NCBI GenBank assembly: GCA_022573815.1
Contig: JACZTG010000008.1
Coordinates: forward strand, 30,606-94,605
Direction of reading: 5' to 3'
From: Candidatus Neomarinimicrobiota bacterium
GTDB lineage: Bacteria > Fidelibacterota > SORT01
DNA length: 64,000 nucleotides
The position numbers and the translations under genes were made by a program. A model generated the notes under the pieces. The model was not told where the DNA came from, searched no databases, and worked only from the letters and a program-made list of their open reading frames with translations. Below, in pieces: positions 8,928-19,611 of the stretch; the stretch's first letter is position 1, and each line of letters begins with the position of its first letter.

Positions 8928-9854
8928 ATGGAACTTTTTAGAGACACAAAAATAGATTTTATCGGGAAACGTAAAATTGGAATGAAATTCTCACTCACAT
9001 TGATTATCGTTGGCATACTTTCGCTGATCGTTCACGGCGGACCGCGATTGGGAATTGATTTCCTCGGCGGAACGTTAGTTCAAATGAAATTTGAAGAACC
9101 GGTTTCAAGCGTTGATGTTCGTTCGGCTGTTTCCGAAGCAGGGTATGAAGGCGCTGTTATTCAACAGTTCGGCGATGACCGTGAAGTGCTTATCAGAATA
9201 CTTGAAGCAGAGGGAAGTGGAGAAGATGCAAAAATAATTTCTGAGGCACTCGGAAATTATTTCTCAGGTAATGCCTATGAGATTCGGAAAGTAGAAAAAG
9301 TGGGACCCAAAATCGGAGCGGAATTGAGAGGAAATGCTGTCCTGGCAATTTTCGTAGCACTGATCGGCATCGTTATTTATATAACTTTCCGGTTCGAATT
9401 TAAATTCGCCATCGGCGCATTAATCGCCTTGGCTCACGATGTGATAATCACTCTCGGCATATTCAGCGTGTTAGATATCGAAATCAATCTTGCTGTAATC
9501 GCGGCATTTCTAACGATTGTCGGCTACTCTTTGAATGATACTATAGTAATTTATGACCGGATAAGAGAGAATATCAAATCCATGCGTCATGATTCGTACG
9601 AAACTATTGTCAACACAAGTATAAACAATTCACTTGCCAGAACTGTTGTCACTTCCTTTACTACATTTATGGTGGTATTTATTCTCTATACAATGGGCGG
9701 AGAAGTTATCTCAGGATTTTCATTTGCGATGATGATCGGCGTGGTAATCGGAACGTATTCATCTATATTTATCGCAAGCCCGGTTCTCATCGAATGGCAG
9801 GCAAGAGATGCTGCCAAAAAACGCGCTACTGTTGCAGCGAGCGGAACGAGGTAA
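8928..9854 (+). CDS. secF: Protein translocase subunit SecF
   Basis: A 308-residue SecF, the partner of SecD. It shows the periplasmic start GIDFLGGTLVQMKF, the transmembrane signature VGYSLNDTIVIYDRIREN, and the family hallmark ...NNSLARTVVTSFTTF. Six membrane helices are predicted. It is separated from secD by one base, so the pair is certainly co-transcribed. SecDF supports export here of the many lipoproteins, barrels and T9SS cargo encoded in the same window. Confidence 0.96.
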   Translation: MELFRDTKIDFIGKRKIGMKFSLTLIIVGILSLIVHGGPRLGIDFLGGTLVQMKFEEPVSSVDVRSAVSEAGYEGAVIQQFGDDREVLIRILEAEGSGEDAKIISEALGNYFSGNAYEIRKVEKVGPKIGAELRGNAVLAIFVALIGIVIYITFRFEFKFAIGALIALAHDVIITLGIFSVLDIEINLAVIAAFLTIVGYSLNDTIVIYDRIRENIKSMRHDSYETIVNTSINNSLARTVVTSFTTFMVVFILYTMGGEVISGFSFAMMIGVVIGTYSSIFIASPVLIEWQARDAAKKRATVAASGTR

Positions 9855-9857
9855 ATC

Positions 9858-10196
9858 ATGGAATTAAAACAAATCGACAAAGGTAATGTGACTGTTCTAC
9901 AGTTGCAGGGGAAGTTGATGGGTGGTCCTGATGCAACTCAACTGCATGAATCATTGCATAAGCTGATTGACGCGGATGTTAAGAACGTTGTGATTGATTT
10001 AAAGGGTGTTGATTGGATAAATAGCTCCGGGTTGGGAATCTTAATCAGCGGTCTTACGACTGTCCGTAACAACGGTGGGAATCTCTGTCTAGCTCATCCA
10101 AGCGATAAGATTAAAAATATTCTTAATATAACTAAATTATCTTCGGTTTTCACATCATACGATAATATGGATGAAGCCATCGCAAGCTTCATGTAG
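9858..10196 (+). CDS. STAS-domain anti-sigma factor antagonist
   Basis: A 112-residue single STAS domain of the SpoIIAA/RsbV type. The phosphoacceptor region is VDWINSSGLGILISG, with Ser56/Ser57 where SpoIIAA is phosphorylated by its kinase anti-sigma partner. No kinase or sigma factor is encoded nearby, so the partner switch must involve genes elsewhere. It starts three bases after secF, so it may be co-transcribed with secDF. It probably binds a protein kinase-like anti-sigma factor or a related switch protein. Confidence 0.88.
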   Translation: MELKQIDKGNVTVLQLQGKLMGGPDATQLHESLHKLIDADVKNVVIDLKGVDWINSSGLGILISGLTTVRNNGGNLCLAHPSDKIKNILNITKLSSVFTSYDNMDEAIASFM

Positions 10197-10236
10197 TTTA
10201 GTCTGGCTGTTTTTACTAAATAGGATACATTATTAA

Positions 10237-11505
<1,269 letters not shown>

Positions 11506-11525
11506 TATTCGCTCTGACACTGAAG

Positions 11526-12884
11526 CTATTTATTCATTCCAAGTGATTCAAGATGATGGTAAAGATTACTCAGAGTGACGCCTAAATCATCAGCTACTTT
11601 ATTCTTATCCCAATTATTAATCGCAAGCTTCTCTGTCAGGAATTCCTTTTTAAACAATCTCACAGCTTCTTTAAGCGACAGATTCTCATAATCAAGAGCT
11701 ATGTTTTTCGGTCTGTCCATAACATGATGCATCATCTCTATCAGCTTTCTTACCTCAGACACTATTTCACCGGTTAATAACGCTTTATCGGTTGTTTCGT
11801 CTAAGGCATTACTTCCCTTTTCAGGTTCACTTTTAATTTCTTGATGTGAGTAAATTTTATATAACAATTCAGCATAATTCCACGCACCTGGCAGTTCTTT
11901 TCCCTTTCCTGAAAAATATTCGGCTCTTAGACTATAATTCTTATCTACAAGTTCTTTAGCCTCCTTAAACTTTCCGCTTGAGATTAGATGTGCAGAAAAT
12001 TCATCTCTGCTTAACGCTATTTCAGAATCATCCGACAGGGACGTCGCCAGAGAGATGGCCTCCTCATATAAGTTATTGGCATCTTTTTCTCCCCCGATAA
12101 TTGAGTAACATTGTGCTAATTTTCGTAAACTTTTCACTCTCAATAGCGGGAACGATTTATCTTTCAAGCAATCCTCGAAATATGTAATCGCCGGAATGAT
12201 CTTATTCGTAGTCAGATTCAACTCCCCTAAACGAAAGAATAAAGGAGCTAACGGAATTTTTCCTTTGGTTTTTTGAGCAAATCGCAGCGCTTCTCTGTAA
12301 GAGTCCAGCGCCAATTCAATTTCATTTGTAGCCAGATAAGCGTCGCCGATGTTACTATGAATTTCGGAGATTTCTTTGTGAGCTTCGTCCTTCCAATAAA
12401 GTGAAACTGCTTTCCCGTACAAAGCGATGGCTCCTTTATAATCGCCTTTTCTTTGATTCAACGTACCTTTAGCGCTAAGTGTGTCCGCGCTTTGGAAGTC
12501 ATCGGTAGCAGTGGTCATTGCTCCATCAATAGCCTCTGATGCTTTATTGTATTGAGATAAACTTATATGATAATTTGCTAATGCGGTATTAACCTTGGTT
12601 TTCACCTTATCTGATTTAGAAATAGAATAGGCTTTCATTAGGAATTCGCCCGCCAATAAAGGACCGTCAACACCCATAGCAATATTGCCTAACGCTTTTA
12701 ATATTTCAGCTTTTTGATCATCGTCGGGTGTTTTTTCAAATGCTTCGATAAATTCCGCCAGTCCATCATCCTTGCGAATCATTTTACATTCAGCTGCAGT
12801 TCTGAGGAGAAATTCCAATTCGAAGTCACTAAGAATTTCGGTGTAAGATTTTATATCTTCCATTATGTCCGGCGTGGTGGTCAT
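11526..12884 (-). CDS. TPR-repeat protein with C-terminal Fis-type HTH, probable regulator
   Basis: A 452-residue cytoplasmic protein. Residues about 45-340 are helical repeats of the TPR kind (for example KGTLNQRKGDYKGAIALYGK and NIGDAYLATNEIELALDSY). The last 45 residues form a Fis/NtrC-type DNA-binding segment, with FKKEFLTEKLAINNWDKNKV followed by ADDLGVTLSNLYHHLESLG. This tail normally closes sigma-54 activators, but no AAA+ or receiver domain is present. The TPR part may act as sensor or partner-binding module. The gene stands alone on the minus strand, and no target gene can be named from sequence. Confidence 0.75.
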   Translation of the reverse strand: MTTTPDIMEDIKSYTEILSDFELEFLLRTAAECKMIRKDDGLAEFIEAFEKTPDDDQKAEILKALGNIAMGVDGPLLAGEFLMKAYSISKSDKVKTKVNTALANYHISLSQYNKASEAIDGAMTTATDDFQSADTLSAKGTLNQRKGDYKGAIALYGKAVSLYWKDEAHKEISEIHSNIGDAYLATNEIELALDSYREALRFAQKTKGKIPLAPLFFRLGELNLTTNKIIPAITYFEDCLKDKSFPLLRVKSLRKLAQCYSIIGGEKDANNLYEEAISLATSLSDDSEIALSRDEFSAHLISSGKFKEAKELVDKNYSLRAEYFSGKGKELPGAWNYAELLYKIYSHQEIKSEPEKGSNALDETTDKALLTGEIVSEVRKLIEMMHHVMDRPKNIALDYENLSLKEAVRLFKKEFLTEKLAINNWDKNKVADDLGVTLSNLYHHLESLGMNK

Positions 12885-13221
12885 AAATATCGCGTATTAT
12901 CGTTTTTCTTATCAGGTGGATTGAATTAGTGAGCCACCAAAAAAATTCTTTTATATTTTAATAAAATTACAATACCTATGCAATCTTTATTTTAACTGTA
13001 ATATTCAGTGATTTCGTTATCAAACGCTACTTTAAATTAGGTGATCTGATTCTAATTCTTGGTTATGAACATTTAAGGAATACAGGTAAAGCGTGGTGCC
13101 AATACATTACAAATTCGGTCTGAAATGCCCAAACCTGACCTTTTCAAACATCTTGACTATTGGAGAGGAAGATTAGTATTATTTTCATTACCTTGATACA
13201 AGCTGACCAAGTTGAATAAAA
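12885..13221. other. Divergent intergenic region
   Basis: About 340 bases between the divergent TPR regulator and the carboxylase operon. I see no gene or RNA. It holds a small stem (GGTGG near 12916 pairing with CCACC near 12935) and a possible promoter for the plus-strand operon, listed separately. The divergent layout makes the regulator a candidate controller of the carboxylase operon, but no operator repeat is evident. Confidence 0.5.
13153..13182 (+). promoter_or_regulatory. Candidate promoter of the carboxylase-mutase operon
   Basis: TTGACT at 13153-13158 and TATTAT at 13177-13182 are separated by 18 bases, close to a sigma-70 promoter, with the TTG start codon 40 bases downstream. 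The match is by eye only, and promoter consensus varies in FCB bacteria. Confidence 0.4.
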
Positions 13222-14724
13222 TTGAAAATAAAAAAGATACTCATATCTAATCGAGGAGAGATAGCGCTCAGGATTATAAGAGCATGCCGCGAACTTAATA
13301 TAACGTCGGCTGTGGTTTTTTCCGATATCGACAGACTTTCCCGACACGTTTTATATGCGGATGAAGCTTACTCCATTGGAGAACCGCCTGCCGCAGAAAG
13401 CTATCTGCGGATTGACAAGATCATGGAAGTCGCCAAATCCGCACGCGTTGATGCAATCCACCCCGGATACGGTTTTCTTTCTGAGAACAGCGAATTCGCC
13501 TCTGAAGTAGAGAAAAATAAAATTATCTTTTTGGGACCCTCATCGAAATCTATGAAAATACTGGGTAATAAAACTTCAGCTAAGAATATGGCGGATAAAT
13601 GCGGCATCGTTTCCGTACCCGGTTCTTCTGAAGCGTTCAAAGCTGTGGAACCCGCATTTGAATTTGCTGAAAAAATCGGGTTTCCGTTACTGCTGAAAGC
13701 GGTTTCAGGCGGCGGCGGAAAAGGAATGCGAACAGTGAATTCGGCAGCTGAATTTGAAGAACAGTTCCGAACCGCAAGTTCAGAAGCTGAGTCATCATTT
13801 AATGATCCATCTGTTTTTATTGAAAAGTTGATTGAAGATCCTCATCATGTAGAAATTCAAATTCTTGCCGATAGCCACGGAAATGTTGTTCATCTCGGCG
13901 ATAGAGAATGCTCGGTTCAACGCCGATACCAGAAAATCATTGAAGAATCACCCTCCCCGTTTATCACGAACGATATCAGGGAAAAGATGGCAAAAGCTGC
14001 CGTAGATTTAGCTAAAGCGGCTAAGTATAGAAGCGCAGGAACTGTGGAGTTCTTGATTGACAGCAGTATGAATTTTTATTTTCTCGAAATGAATACTCGC
14101 TTGCAGGTTGAGCATCCCGTCACCGAAATGAGAACAGGCATTGACTTGGTCAAGGAACAAATAAGAATCGGCGAAGGTAAAAAGCTCCCATTTTCTCAGG
14201 ACGACATTTCGTTTTCAGGTCATTCGATTGAATGCAGAATCACCGCGGAAGATACGTCTAATGATTTTGCGCCTGCCATTGGCACTATCACCGATTATTT
14301 TGAGCCGGGAGGACCCGGTGTCAGGGTTGACAGCGGTGTTCAAGCCGGTACGGTTGTATCTCCTTATTACGATTCGCTCCTTTCTAAGGTAATTGTGTGG
14401 GGAAATGACAGGGATGAGGCGCTTGACCGATGCGTGAGAGCGTTATCAGAATACATTATTGCGGGTCTGCCGACTTCCCTTCCATTTTGTAAAAAGGTTT
14501 TGACAAACGCAGAATTCAGGAACGGTAAGTATGACCTTAATCTTACAGGCAAAATAGGTAATTCCAAAAACAAAATCGTTAATGGGCATCTGCTAAATGC
14601 TGCTGCCATTGGAGCATCCGCGTTTAAATTCTCCTCCTCGCCAAATTACAATTTAAATGGCAAGGCATCGAATTTAAGCGGTTCCCGGTGGAAAACTCAC
14701 GGCAGAAAATCCTCTTTAAGATGA
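13222..14724 (+). CDS. Biotin carboxylase subunit of an acyl-CoA (probably propionyl-CoA) carboxylase
   Basis: A 500-residue biotin carboxylase with the N-terminal ILISNRGEIALRIIRACREL, ATP-grasp loop GGGGKGMRT, and MNTRLQVEHPVTE with catalytic residues. It carboxylates biotin using ATP and bicarbonate. It exceeds acetyl-CoA carboxylase AccC (about 450) by some 50 C-terminal residues, as in propionyl-CoA carboxylases, and the mutase gene downstream supports propionyl-CoA as the substrate. The start is TTG. Its stop overlaps the carrier-protein ATG as ATGA. The carboxyltransferase subunit is not in the window. Confidence 0.88.
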   Translation: MKIKKILISNRGEIALRIIRACRELNITSAVVFSDIDRLSRHVLYADEAYSIGEPPAAESYLRIDKIMEVAKSARVDAIHPGYGFLSENSEFASEVEKNKIIFLGPSSKSMKILGNKTSAKNMADKCGIVSVPGSSEAFKAVEPAFEFAEKIGFPLLLKAVSGGGGKGMRTVNSAAEFEEQFRTASSEAESSFNDPSVFIEKLIEDPHHVEIQILADSHGNVVHLGDRECSVQRRYQKIIEESPSPFITNDIREKMAKAAVDLAKAAKYRSAGTVEFLIDSSMNFYFLEMNTRLQVEHPVTEMRTGIDLVKEQIRIGEGKKLPFSQDDISFSGHSIECRITAEDTSNDFAPAIGTITDYFEPGGPGVRVDSGVQAGTVVSPYYDSLLSKVIVWGNDRDEALDRCVRALSEYIIAGLPTSLPFCKKVLTNAEFRNGKYDLNLTGKIGNSKNKIVNGHLLNAAAIGASAFKFSSSPNYNLNGKASNLSGSRWKTHGRKSSLR

Positions 14725-15221
14725 AATACACAAGTAAAATTGGAGATAAAGAGTTTTCGTTTACCCTCGACCGAAAAGGAAATAATATAGAAGTGGCTTC
14801 CGTTAACGGCGAAACTATTGATTTAGTACAGATGAGCAGCGGAATTTTTCATCTGCTGATTGATAATCATTCGTTCCAAATTTCAATTACAAAAACCGCC
14901 AATGGTATCATCGCATCAGTTAACGGAGAGGAATTATCTGTTGAGATTGAAGACAGACTCAGCCTGCTGCAAAAAGAATATGGAATTCGGAAACCATCTC
15001 AAAAGAATTTGGGTAATGTACATGCGCCTATTCCCGGTCTCGTAGTCAGAATTAATGTATCTATAGGCGACAGCGTTGAAATAGGCACCCCGTTACTTGC
15101 TCTTGAAGCTATGAAGATGGAAAATGAGATTAAATCTCCGGTTAAAGGTAAAATCATAAAAATCACTGTTTCAGAAGGTCAAAGCGTTTCAAATAATTCT
15201 TTACTGATGGTTATCAAATGA
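14721..15221 (+). CDS. Biotinyl carrier protein of the acyl-CoA carboxylase
   Basis: A 166-residue biotin carrier read from the ATG at 14721, which overlaps the preceding stop as ATGA. I prefer this to a longer GTG start at 14688 because of the coupling and the natural opening [14 protein letters not shown]. The C-terminal 70 residues form a biotinyl domain with the acceptor Lys132 in [14 protein letters not shown], and the Pro-containing PIPGLVV opening. The N-terminal 80 residues resemble the linker region of propionyl-CoA carboxylases. It is modified by the BirA encoded two genes downstream. Confidence 0.9.
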   Translation: MKYTSKIGDKEFSFTLDRKGNNIEVASVNGETIDLVQMSSGIFHLLIDNHSFQISITKTANGIIASVNGEELSVEIEDRLSLLQKEYGIRKPSQKNLGNVHAPIPGLVVRINVSIGDSVEIGTPLLALEAMKMENEIKSPVKGKIIKITVSEGQSVSNNSLLMVIK

Positions 15222-16780
15222 GCGCTTCTAAAATTAATACCGACAAACCTTTTTACAAACCGGCAGACGCATCGCACGATTATAATAAAGATTTAGGCGA
15301 TCCGGGCAATCCGCCGTTTACACGTGGAATATATCCGGAAATGTATCGGCAAAAATTATGGACTATGCGGCAATACGCAGGTTATGCCTCCGCAGAGGAA
15401 TCAAATATACGTTATAAATTTTTGCTTGAACAGGGTATCACAGGGCTATCGGTAGCGTTTGACCTTCCGACTCAAATTGGCTACGATTCCGACAATCCGC
15501 TTGCCAAAGGCGAAGTAGGCAGAGTCGGTGTGGCAATTGACAGCATCGTTGATATGGAGACCTTATTCGATGGGATAGATCTTCAGAAAGTATCAACTTC
15601 GATGACAATTAACTCCACCGCGCCTATTCTGCTGGCATTTTACGCAACAGTCGCCGAATCAAACGGCGCCGACTTATCCCAACTTTCGGGCACAATCCAG
15701 AATGACGTGTTAAAGGAGTATATCGCTCGCGGAACTTATATATATCCGCCGTCAGAAAGCATGAGGCTGATTACCGATTCGTTCGCTTATTGCTCGGAAA
15801 ATCTGCCGAGCTGGAATACCATTTCAATATCAGGCTATCATATCAGGGAAGCAGGAGCGACGGCAGCACAGGAGCTTGCATTCACGTTCGCCAATGCAAT
15901 CGCTTATTGTGATGCTGCAATCGTTGCCGGATTGGATTTTGATTCATTCGCTCCCAATCTTTCATTCTTCTTTAATTGTCATAACGATTTTTTTGAGGAA
16001 ATAGCAAAGTTCAGAGCAGCAAGACGTATTTGGTCGCGAATTGCGACAGAACGATTTAAAACAAAAAACCGGAAAAGCATGGCTTTACGGTTTCATACAC
16101 AAACTGCCGGCTCCACCCTTACTGCGCAACAGCCATCTGTGAATATCGTCCGCACTTCACTTCAGGCGCTTGCCGCCGTTCTTGGCGGGACCCAATCGCT
16201 TCACACAAATTCTTTTGACGAAGCGCTTGCTCTGCCGACTGAGGATTCAGTCCGGCTTGCCCTCCGCACTCAGCAGGTTATCGCTAATGAAATAGGTGTT
16301 GAGAAAATAGTTGATCCTTTAGGAGGTTCCTGGTTTGTAGAACACATCACCGACCGGCTTGAAACTGAGGCATTTGAGATTATTTCCAAAATTGATGATA
16401 TGGGCGGAGCGTTACAGGCGATCGAATCCGGCTATATCCAGAAGGAAATCGCTAAAAGCGCCTATGAATATCAGAAATCTATTGAAAGCTCGGAATCTGT
16501 TATCGTGGGTGTGAATAAATATCAATCGGACGAGGAAATTGAACCCGAAACTCTTGAAATTGATCCGAAGATCGCCGAGAGACAATCTCAAAATTTATCC
16601 AAATTGAAAAACGAAAGAGATTCGAACGCCGTTGAAAAATCGTTATCGGAGTTGTCTCGAACTGCCGAGAGCACAGCAAACATTATGCCCGATATATTTA
16701 ATTGCGTTAAAACAAAAGCCACTCTCGGAGAAATTTCCGATTCTTTAAGAAAAGTGTTCGGGGAGTATACTCCTTCTTAG
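15218..16780 (+). CDS. Methylmalonyl-CoA mutase, large (catalytic) subunit
   Basis: A 520-residue mutase barrel without the B12-binding domain, as in heterodimeric or two-part enzymes. Diagnostic stretches are [20 protein letters not shown] (substrate Tyr region), [33 protein letters not shown] with the Arg expected in methylmalonyl-type enzymes, and [11 protein letters not shown] with the active-site His. It converts methylmalonyl-CoA to succinyl-CoA with adenosylcobalamin. The cobalamin subunit, epimerase and MeaB chaperone are not in this window. It overlaps the carrier-protein stop by four bases. Confidence 0.92.
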   Translation: MSASKINTDKPFYKPADASHDYNKDLGDPGNPPFTRGIYPEMYRQKLWTMRQYAGYASAEESNIRYKFLLEQGITGLSVAFDLPTQIGYDSDNPLAKGEVGRVGVAIDSIVDMETLFDGIDLQKVSTSMTINSTAPILLAFYATVAESNGADLSQLSGTIQNDVLKEYIARGTYIYPPSESMRLITDSFAYCSENLPSWNTISISGYHIREAGATAAQELAFTFANAIAYCDAAIVAGLDFDSFAPNLSFFFNCHNDFFEEIAKFRAARRIWSRIATERFKTKNRKSMALRFHTQTAGSTLTAQQPSVNIVRTSLQALAAVLGGTQSLHTNSFDEALALPTEDSVRLALRTQQVIANEIGVEKIVDPLGGSWFVEHITDRLETEAFEIISKIDDMGGALQAIESGYIQKEIAKSAYEYQKSIESSESVIVGVNKYQSDEEIEPETLEIDPKIAERQSQNLSKLKNERDSNAVEKSLSELSRTAESTANIMPDIFNCVKTKATLGEISDSLRKVFGEYTPS

Positions 16781-16782
16781 CT

Positions 16783-17535
16783 ATGCATCCTTCCGTGCCT
16801 CTTGGTAACACTATAATCCGATTTGACAGTGTGGACTCCACCAATAAGTCCGCTCTTCTGGCTGCTGCTGAAGGAGCCGCCGAGGGAACAGTGTTTCTCG
16901 CAAAATCACAGACTCAAGGAAGAGGCAGACGCACAAAAATTTGGTATTCCCCTCCCGGAATGGGATTATATTTTTCAGTTCTCCTCAGACCAATGACGGA
17001 AGCAACAAAAGCAAACTTTCTTGTTCTCCAATCAGCCGTAGCCGTGTGCATGGCTATTGAGGAGGTAACAAAAATTCCCGCCGGAATTAAGTGGCCTAAT
17101 GATATTTATATGGACGGGAAAAAACTCGGCGGCATCTTGTTGGAGACGGTAATCTCGGGAGAAACGCTGCAACACGCTGTTGTCGGCATAGGAATTAACC
17201 TCAATCATTCTTCAGGAGATTATCCTGAGGAGCTGCGGAATAAAGCTATTTCCATCAAAGAAGTAACAGGTAAGGAAGTTAACGGTGAACAGCTGATGAA
17301 TCGAATACTATCTATATTTGACGATTATTATTCCAATAGAGTTGAGTGCACTATTAATATGTGGGAGAACAAATGTATTCATTCAAACCGGATAGTTACC
17401 TTAATGACCAACGGTGAAACGCTGCGTGGATTTTTTAATGACGTTTCTGCCGACCTTTCGTTCAAGCTCCGGGAAGAAGCAGGAAGAATACATAATATAC
17501 AATATGGAGAAATTTCTTTGGATATGGAGGAATAG
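16783..17535 (+). CDS. birA: Biotin--[acyl-CoA-carboxylase] ligase
   Basis: A 250-residue BirA of the short type, without an N-terminal repressor HTH. The biotinyl-AMP loop is QGRGRRTKIWYSPPGMGLYF, followed by IKWPNDIYMDGKKLGGIL with the catalytic Lys and VVGIGINLNH. It attaches biotin to the carrier protein encoded upstream. It lies two bases after the mutase gene. The location of a ligase inside the carboxylase-mutase operon matches its need there. With no HTH it should not regulate biotin genes directly. Confidence 0.95.
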   Translation: MHPSVPLGNTIIRFDSVDSTNKSALLAAAEGAAEGTVFLAKSQTQGRGRRTKIWYSPPGMGLYFSVLLRPMTEATKANFLVLQSAVAVCMAIEEVTKIPAGIKWPNDIYMDGKKLGGILLETVISGETLQHAVVGIGINLNHSSGDYPEELRNKAISIKEVTGKEVNGEQLMNRILSIFDDYYSNRVECTINMWENKCIHSNRIVTLMTNGETLRGFFNDVSADLSFKLREEAGRIHNIQYGEISLDMEE

Positions 17536-17540
17536 AATAG

Positions 17541-18323
17541 ATGATATTAGCAGTTGACATAGGCAATACCAACACTACTTTGGGATTATTTTCTGATTCC
17601 ACTCTTGCTTACGATTGGCGAACCACAAGCAGCACCCACAGAACCTCAGACGAATATGGCGTTCTCATAAATCAATTTCTTTCTAATGCTGACAAATCAA
17701 TCGATATGATAACAGGAATAGTAATATCATCTGTAGTTCCCTCTCTCACTGATGTCTTCGCCCATATGTCGGAAAAATACTTAAGTAAGACTCCGTTGAT
17801 AGTTTCTCACGAATTAGATTGTGGAGTTCCGCTATTGATAGACAATCCCGAACAGTTAGGTGCGGACAGAATATGTAACGCGGTTGCCGGAGTACGGGAT
17901 TATGACCTCCCTCTGGTAGTTGTGGATTTCGGAACTGCGACCACATTTGACGTAATCTCGAAAAAAGGCGAATACTTAGGAGGTATTATTGCGCCCGGAG
18001 TAGAAACTTCCGCGGAAGATCTTTTCAGGAGAGCTGCCAAGCTGCCTAAAATAGATTTTCACTTTCCCGAAAAGATAATAGGAACAAACACTATTCATTC
18101 AATGCAATCGGGAATAATGAACGGAGCCGTTGCTGTTGTTGATTCAATTGTAACTGCCATCGAAAAGGAATTAGGAGAAAAAGTAAACACTGTCGCTACA
18201 GGCGGATTCGCTCACATCATAACTCCAAAATGTCGAACAGTAGATAAAATCAATACACATCTCACTCTTGAAGGCCTGAATTATATCTGGCAAATGGATA
18301 ACAAAAAAACCGGAGAAAAATAA
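17541..18323 (+). CDS. coaX: Type III pantothenate kinase
   Basis: A 260-residue CoaX, which phosphorylates pantothenate as the first step to coenzyme A. The phosphate loop is AVDIGNTNTTLGLF, and VVDFGTATTFDVI and GGIIAPGVETS are family motifs of the ASKHA fold. It follows birA by five bases, a common BirA-CoaX pairing in bacteria. It sits among acyl-CoA enzymes, so the operon links CoA supply, biotin attachment and propionyl-CoA handling. Confidence 0.96.
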   Translation: MILAVDIGNTNTTLGLFSDSTLAYDWRTTSSTHRTSDEYGVLINQFLSNADKSIDMITGIVISSVVPSLTDVFAHMSEKYLSKTPLIVSHELDCGVPLLIDNPEQLGADRICNAVAGVRDYDLPLVVVDFGTATTFDVISKKGEYLGGIIAPGVETSAEDLFRRAAKLPKIDFHFPEKIIGTNTIHSMQSGIMNGAVAVVDSIVTAIEKELGEKVNTVATGGFAHIITPKCRTVDKINTHLTLEGLNYIWQMDNKKTGEK

Positions 18324-18325
18324 GA

Positions 18326-19141
18326 TTGAAAATTGCGCTGGTTCAGCAATTCGTCACACCGAATAAAAAAGAGAATATCAGCAAAGGATTAGCTGCGCTC
18401 GAAGAGGCCGCATCCAACGACGCCGATCTTGTGGCCTATGCCGAGCTTGCGTTCGAACCTTTTTACCCGAGATGTCATTCAGACGGAAAGCACATGGAGC
18501 TGGCAGAAACTATCCCCGGTGATCTGACTGATCTGTTCTGTCGCAAAGCTAAAGAACTTGGATTGGTAATCGTATTGAATTTGTTTGAGCGCGACGGATC
18601 AAAAACTTACGACTCATCCCCCGTAATTGATTCTGACGGCTCAATTCTCGGTGTAACGCGAATGATGCACATAACCGATTATGAATATTTTCATGAACAG
18701 GATTACTATTCACCTTCTGCCAACATTCCCGGTGTTTACGACACAGCTGTCGGCAAAATCGGCGTAGCCATTTGCTATGACAGGCACTATCCTGAGGTTA
18801 TGCGCGCGCTGAGATTACAAGGCGCCGAACTTGTACTGATTCCGCAAGCGGGAACTGTCGGTGAATGGCCCAACGGACTATATGAAGCTGAAGTCCGGGT
18901 TGCGGCTTTCCAGAACGGCTATTTTGTTGCATTGGTGAATAGGGTTGGAGAGGAAAGCGAACTGACTTTTGCGGGAGAATCTTTTATTACCACTCCCGAT
19001 GGCAGCGTACTCGCATCTGCTCCAAGCGGAAAGGAAGCGATACTTTATGCCGATCTGGATTTCGGAATATTGAAGGATACTCATGCGACAAATTATTTTT
19101 TAAAAGACAGACGACCGGGAAGTTACGGTATTATCAGCTGA
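18326..19141 (+). CDS. Carbon-nitrogen hydrolase (nitrilase superfamily), catalytic Lys replaced
   Basis: A 271-residue nitrilase-fold protein, closest in pattern to N-carbamoylputrescine amidase-like enzymes. The catalytic Glu lies in YAELAFEPFYP and the nucleophile Cys in VAICYDRHYPEV. Where relatives have the catalytic Lys (usually YRK-x-H), this protein reads GVTRMMHITD, with Met. Either it is a distinct subgroup using another residue, or it is no longer a normal amidase. The start is TTG, two bases after coaX. It ends four bases before a convergent gene. Confidence 0.78.
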   Translation: MKIALVQQFVTPNKKENISKGLAALEEAASNDADLVAYAELAFEPFYPRCHSDGKHMELAETIPGDLTDLFCRKAKELGLVIVLNLFERDGSKTYDSSPVIDSDGSILGVTRMMHITDYEYFHEQDYYSPSANIPGVYDTAVGKIGVAICYDRHYPEVMRALRLQGAELVLIPQAGTVGEWPNGLYEAEVRVAAFQNGYFVALVNRVGEESELTFAGESFITTPDGSVLASAPSGKEAILYADLDFGILKDTHATNYFLKDRRPGSYGIIS

Positions 19142-19145
19142 CTAT

Positions 19146-19598
19146 TTACTGATTGGAAAGAGTGTCCGGAACAGCTACAGATTCATTTGTTGCCACGATT
19201 CGAAACCTCTTTGATTTTAATATTTTACCGTCTTCAGATACAACATCAACGCGCCAATCCCCCGTCCACTCAACCTGCATAACTTTTGTTGACCATGTCC
19301 GCCATCGGTATCCCCGCACAGTTAATTTTACTTCCGCCATCCGTTTTTCGCCATAATACCAGACCTGGCTCACGGTGGTGGTTTCTCCCATCCCCCTAAT
19401 CTCGGTAAAACAATAAAGCGCTCCTACAGTATCAGCGAATACATCTGATACTCCTATAGGCTGACGATCTTCCACAGCGACAGCAATAGCTATTCGTTCG
19501 ATCTTAAGAATGCCCTGTGCAGAAATTGCTGAACCGGAAATCAGGTACAAAATAAAAAATAAGAAGATGATATTGAATTTGTCCCGCATTACAAACAT
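19146..19598 (-). CDS. Exported DUF2914-family protein
   Basis: A 150-residue exported protein with a signal peptide (hydrophobic stretch about 10-25, cleavage near SAISAQ). The rest matches the DUF2914 pattern, with ALYCFTEIRGMGETTTVSQV, VWYYGEKRMAEVKLTVRG and TGDWRVDVVSEDGKIL. Proteins of this family occur beside envelope or transport genes and have no settled function. It follows the HAD gene by 13 bases. Two Met codons three apart are both possible starts. Confidence 0.75.
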   Translation of the reverse strand: MFVMRDKFNIIFLFFILYLISGSAISAQGILKIERIAIAVAVEDRQPIGVSDVFADTVGALYCFTEIRGMGETTTVSQVWYYGEKRMAEVKLTVRGYRWRTWSTKVMQVEWTGDWRVDVVSEDGKILKSKRFRIVATNESVAVPDTLSNQ

Positions 19599-19611
19599 AT
19601 AATCTATACGG

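Noticed and set aside
10197-10230. Terminator after the STAS gene
   Set aside because: Stem is only six pairs with a long loop and no T-run.
14688-14720. GTG start for the biotin carrier protein
   Set aside because: The ATGA overlap with the preceding stop and the natural N-terminus favour ATG at 14721.
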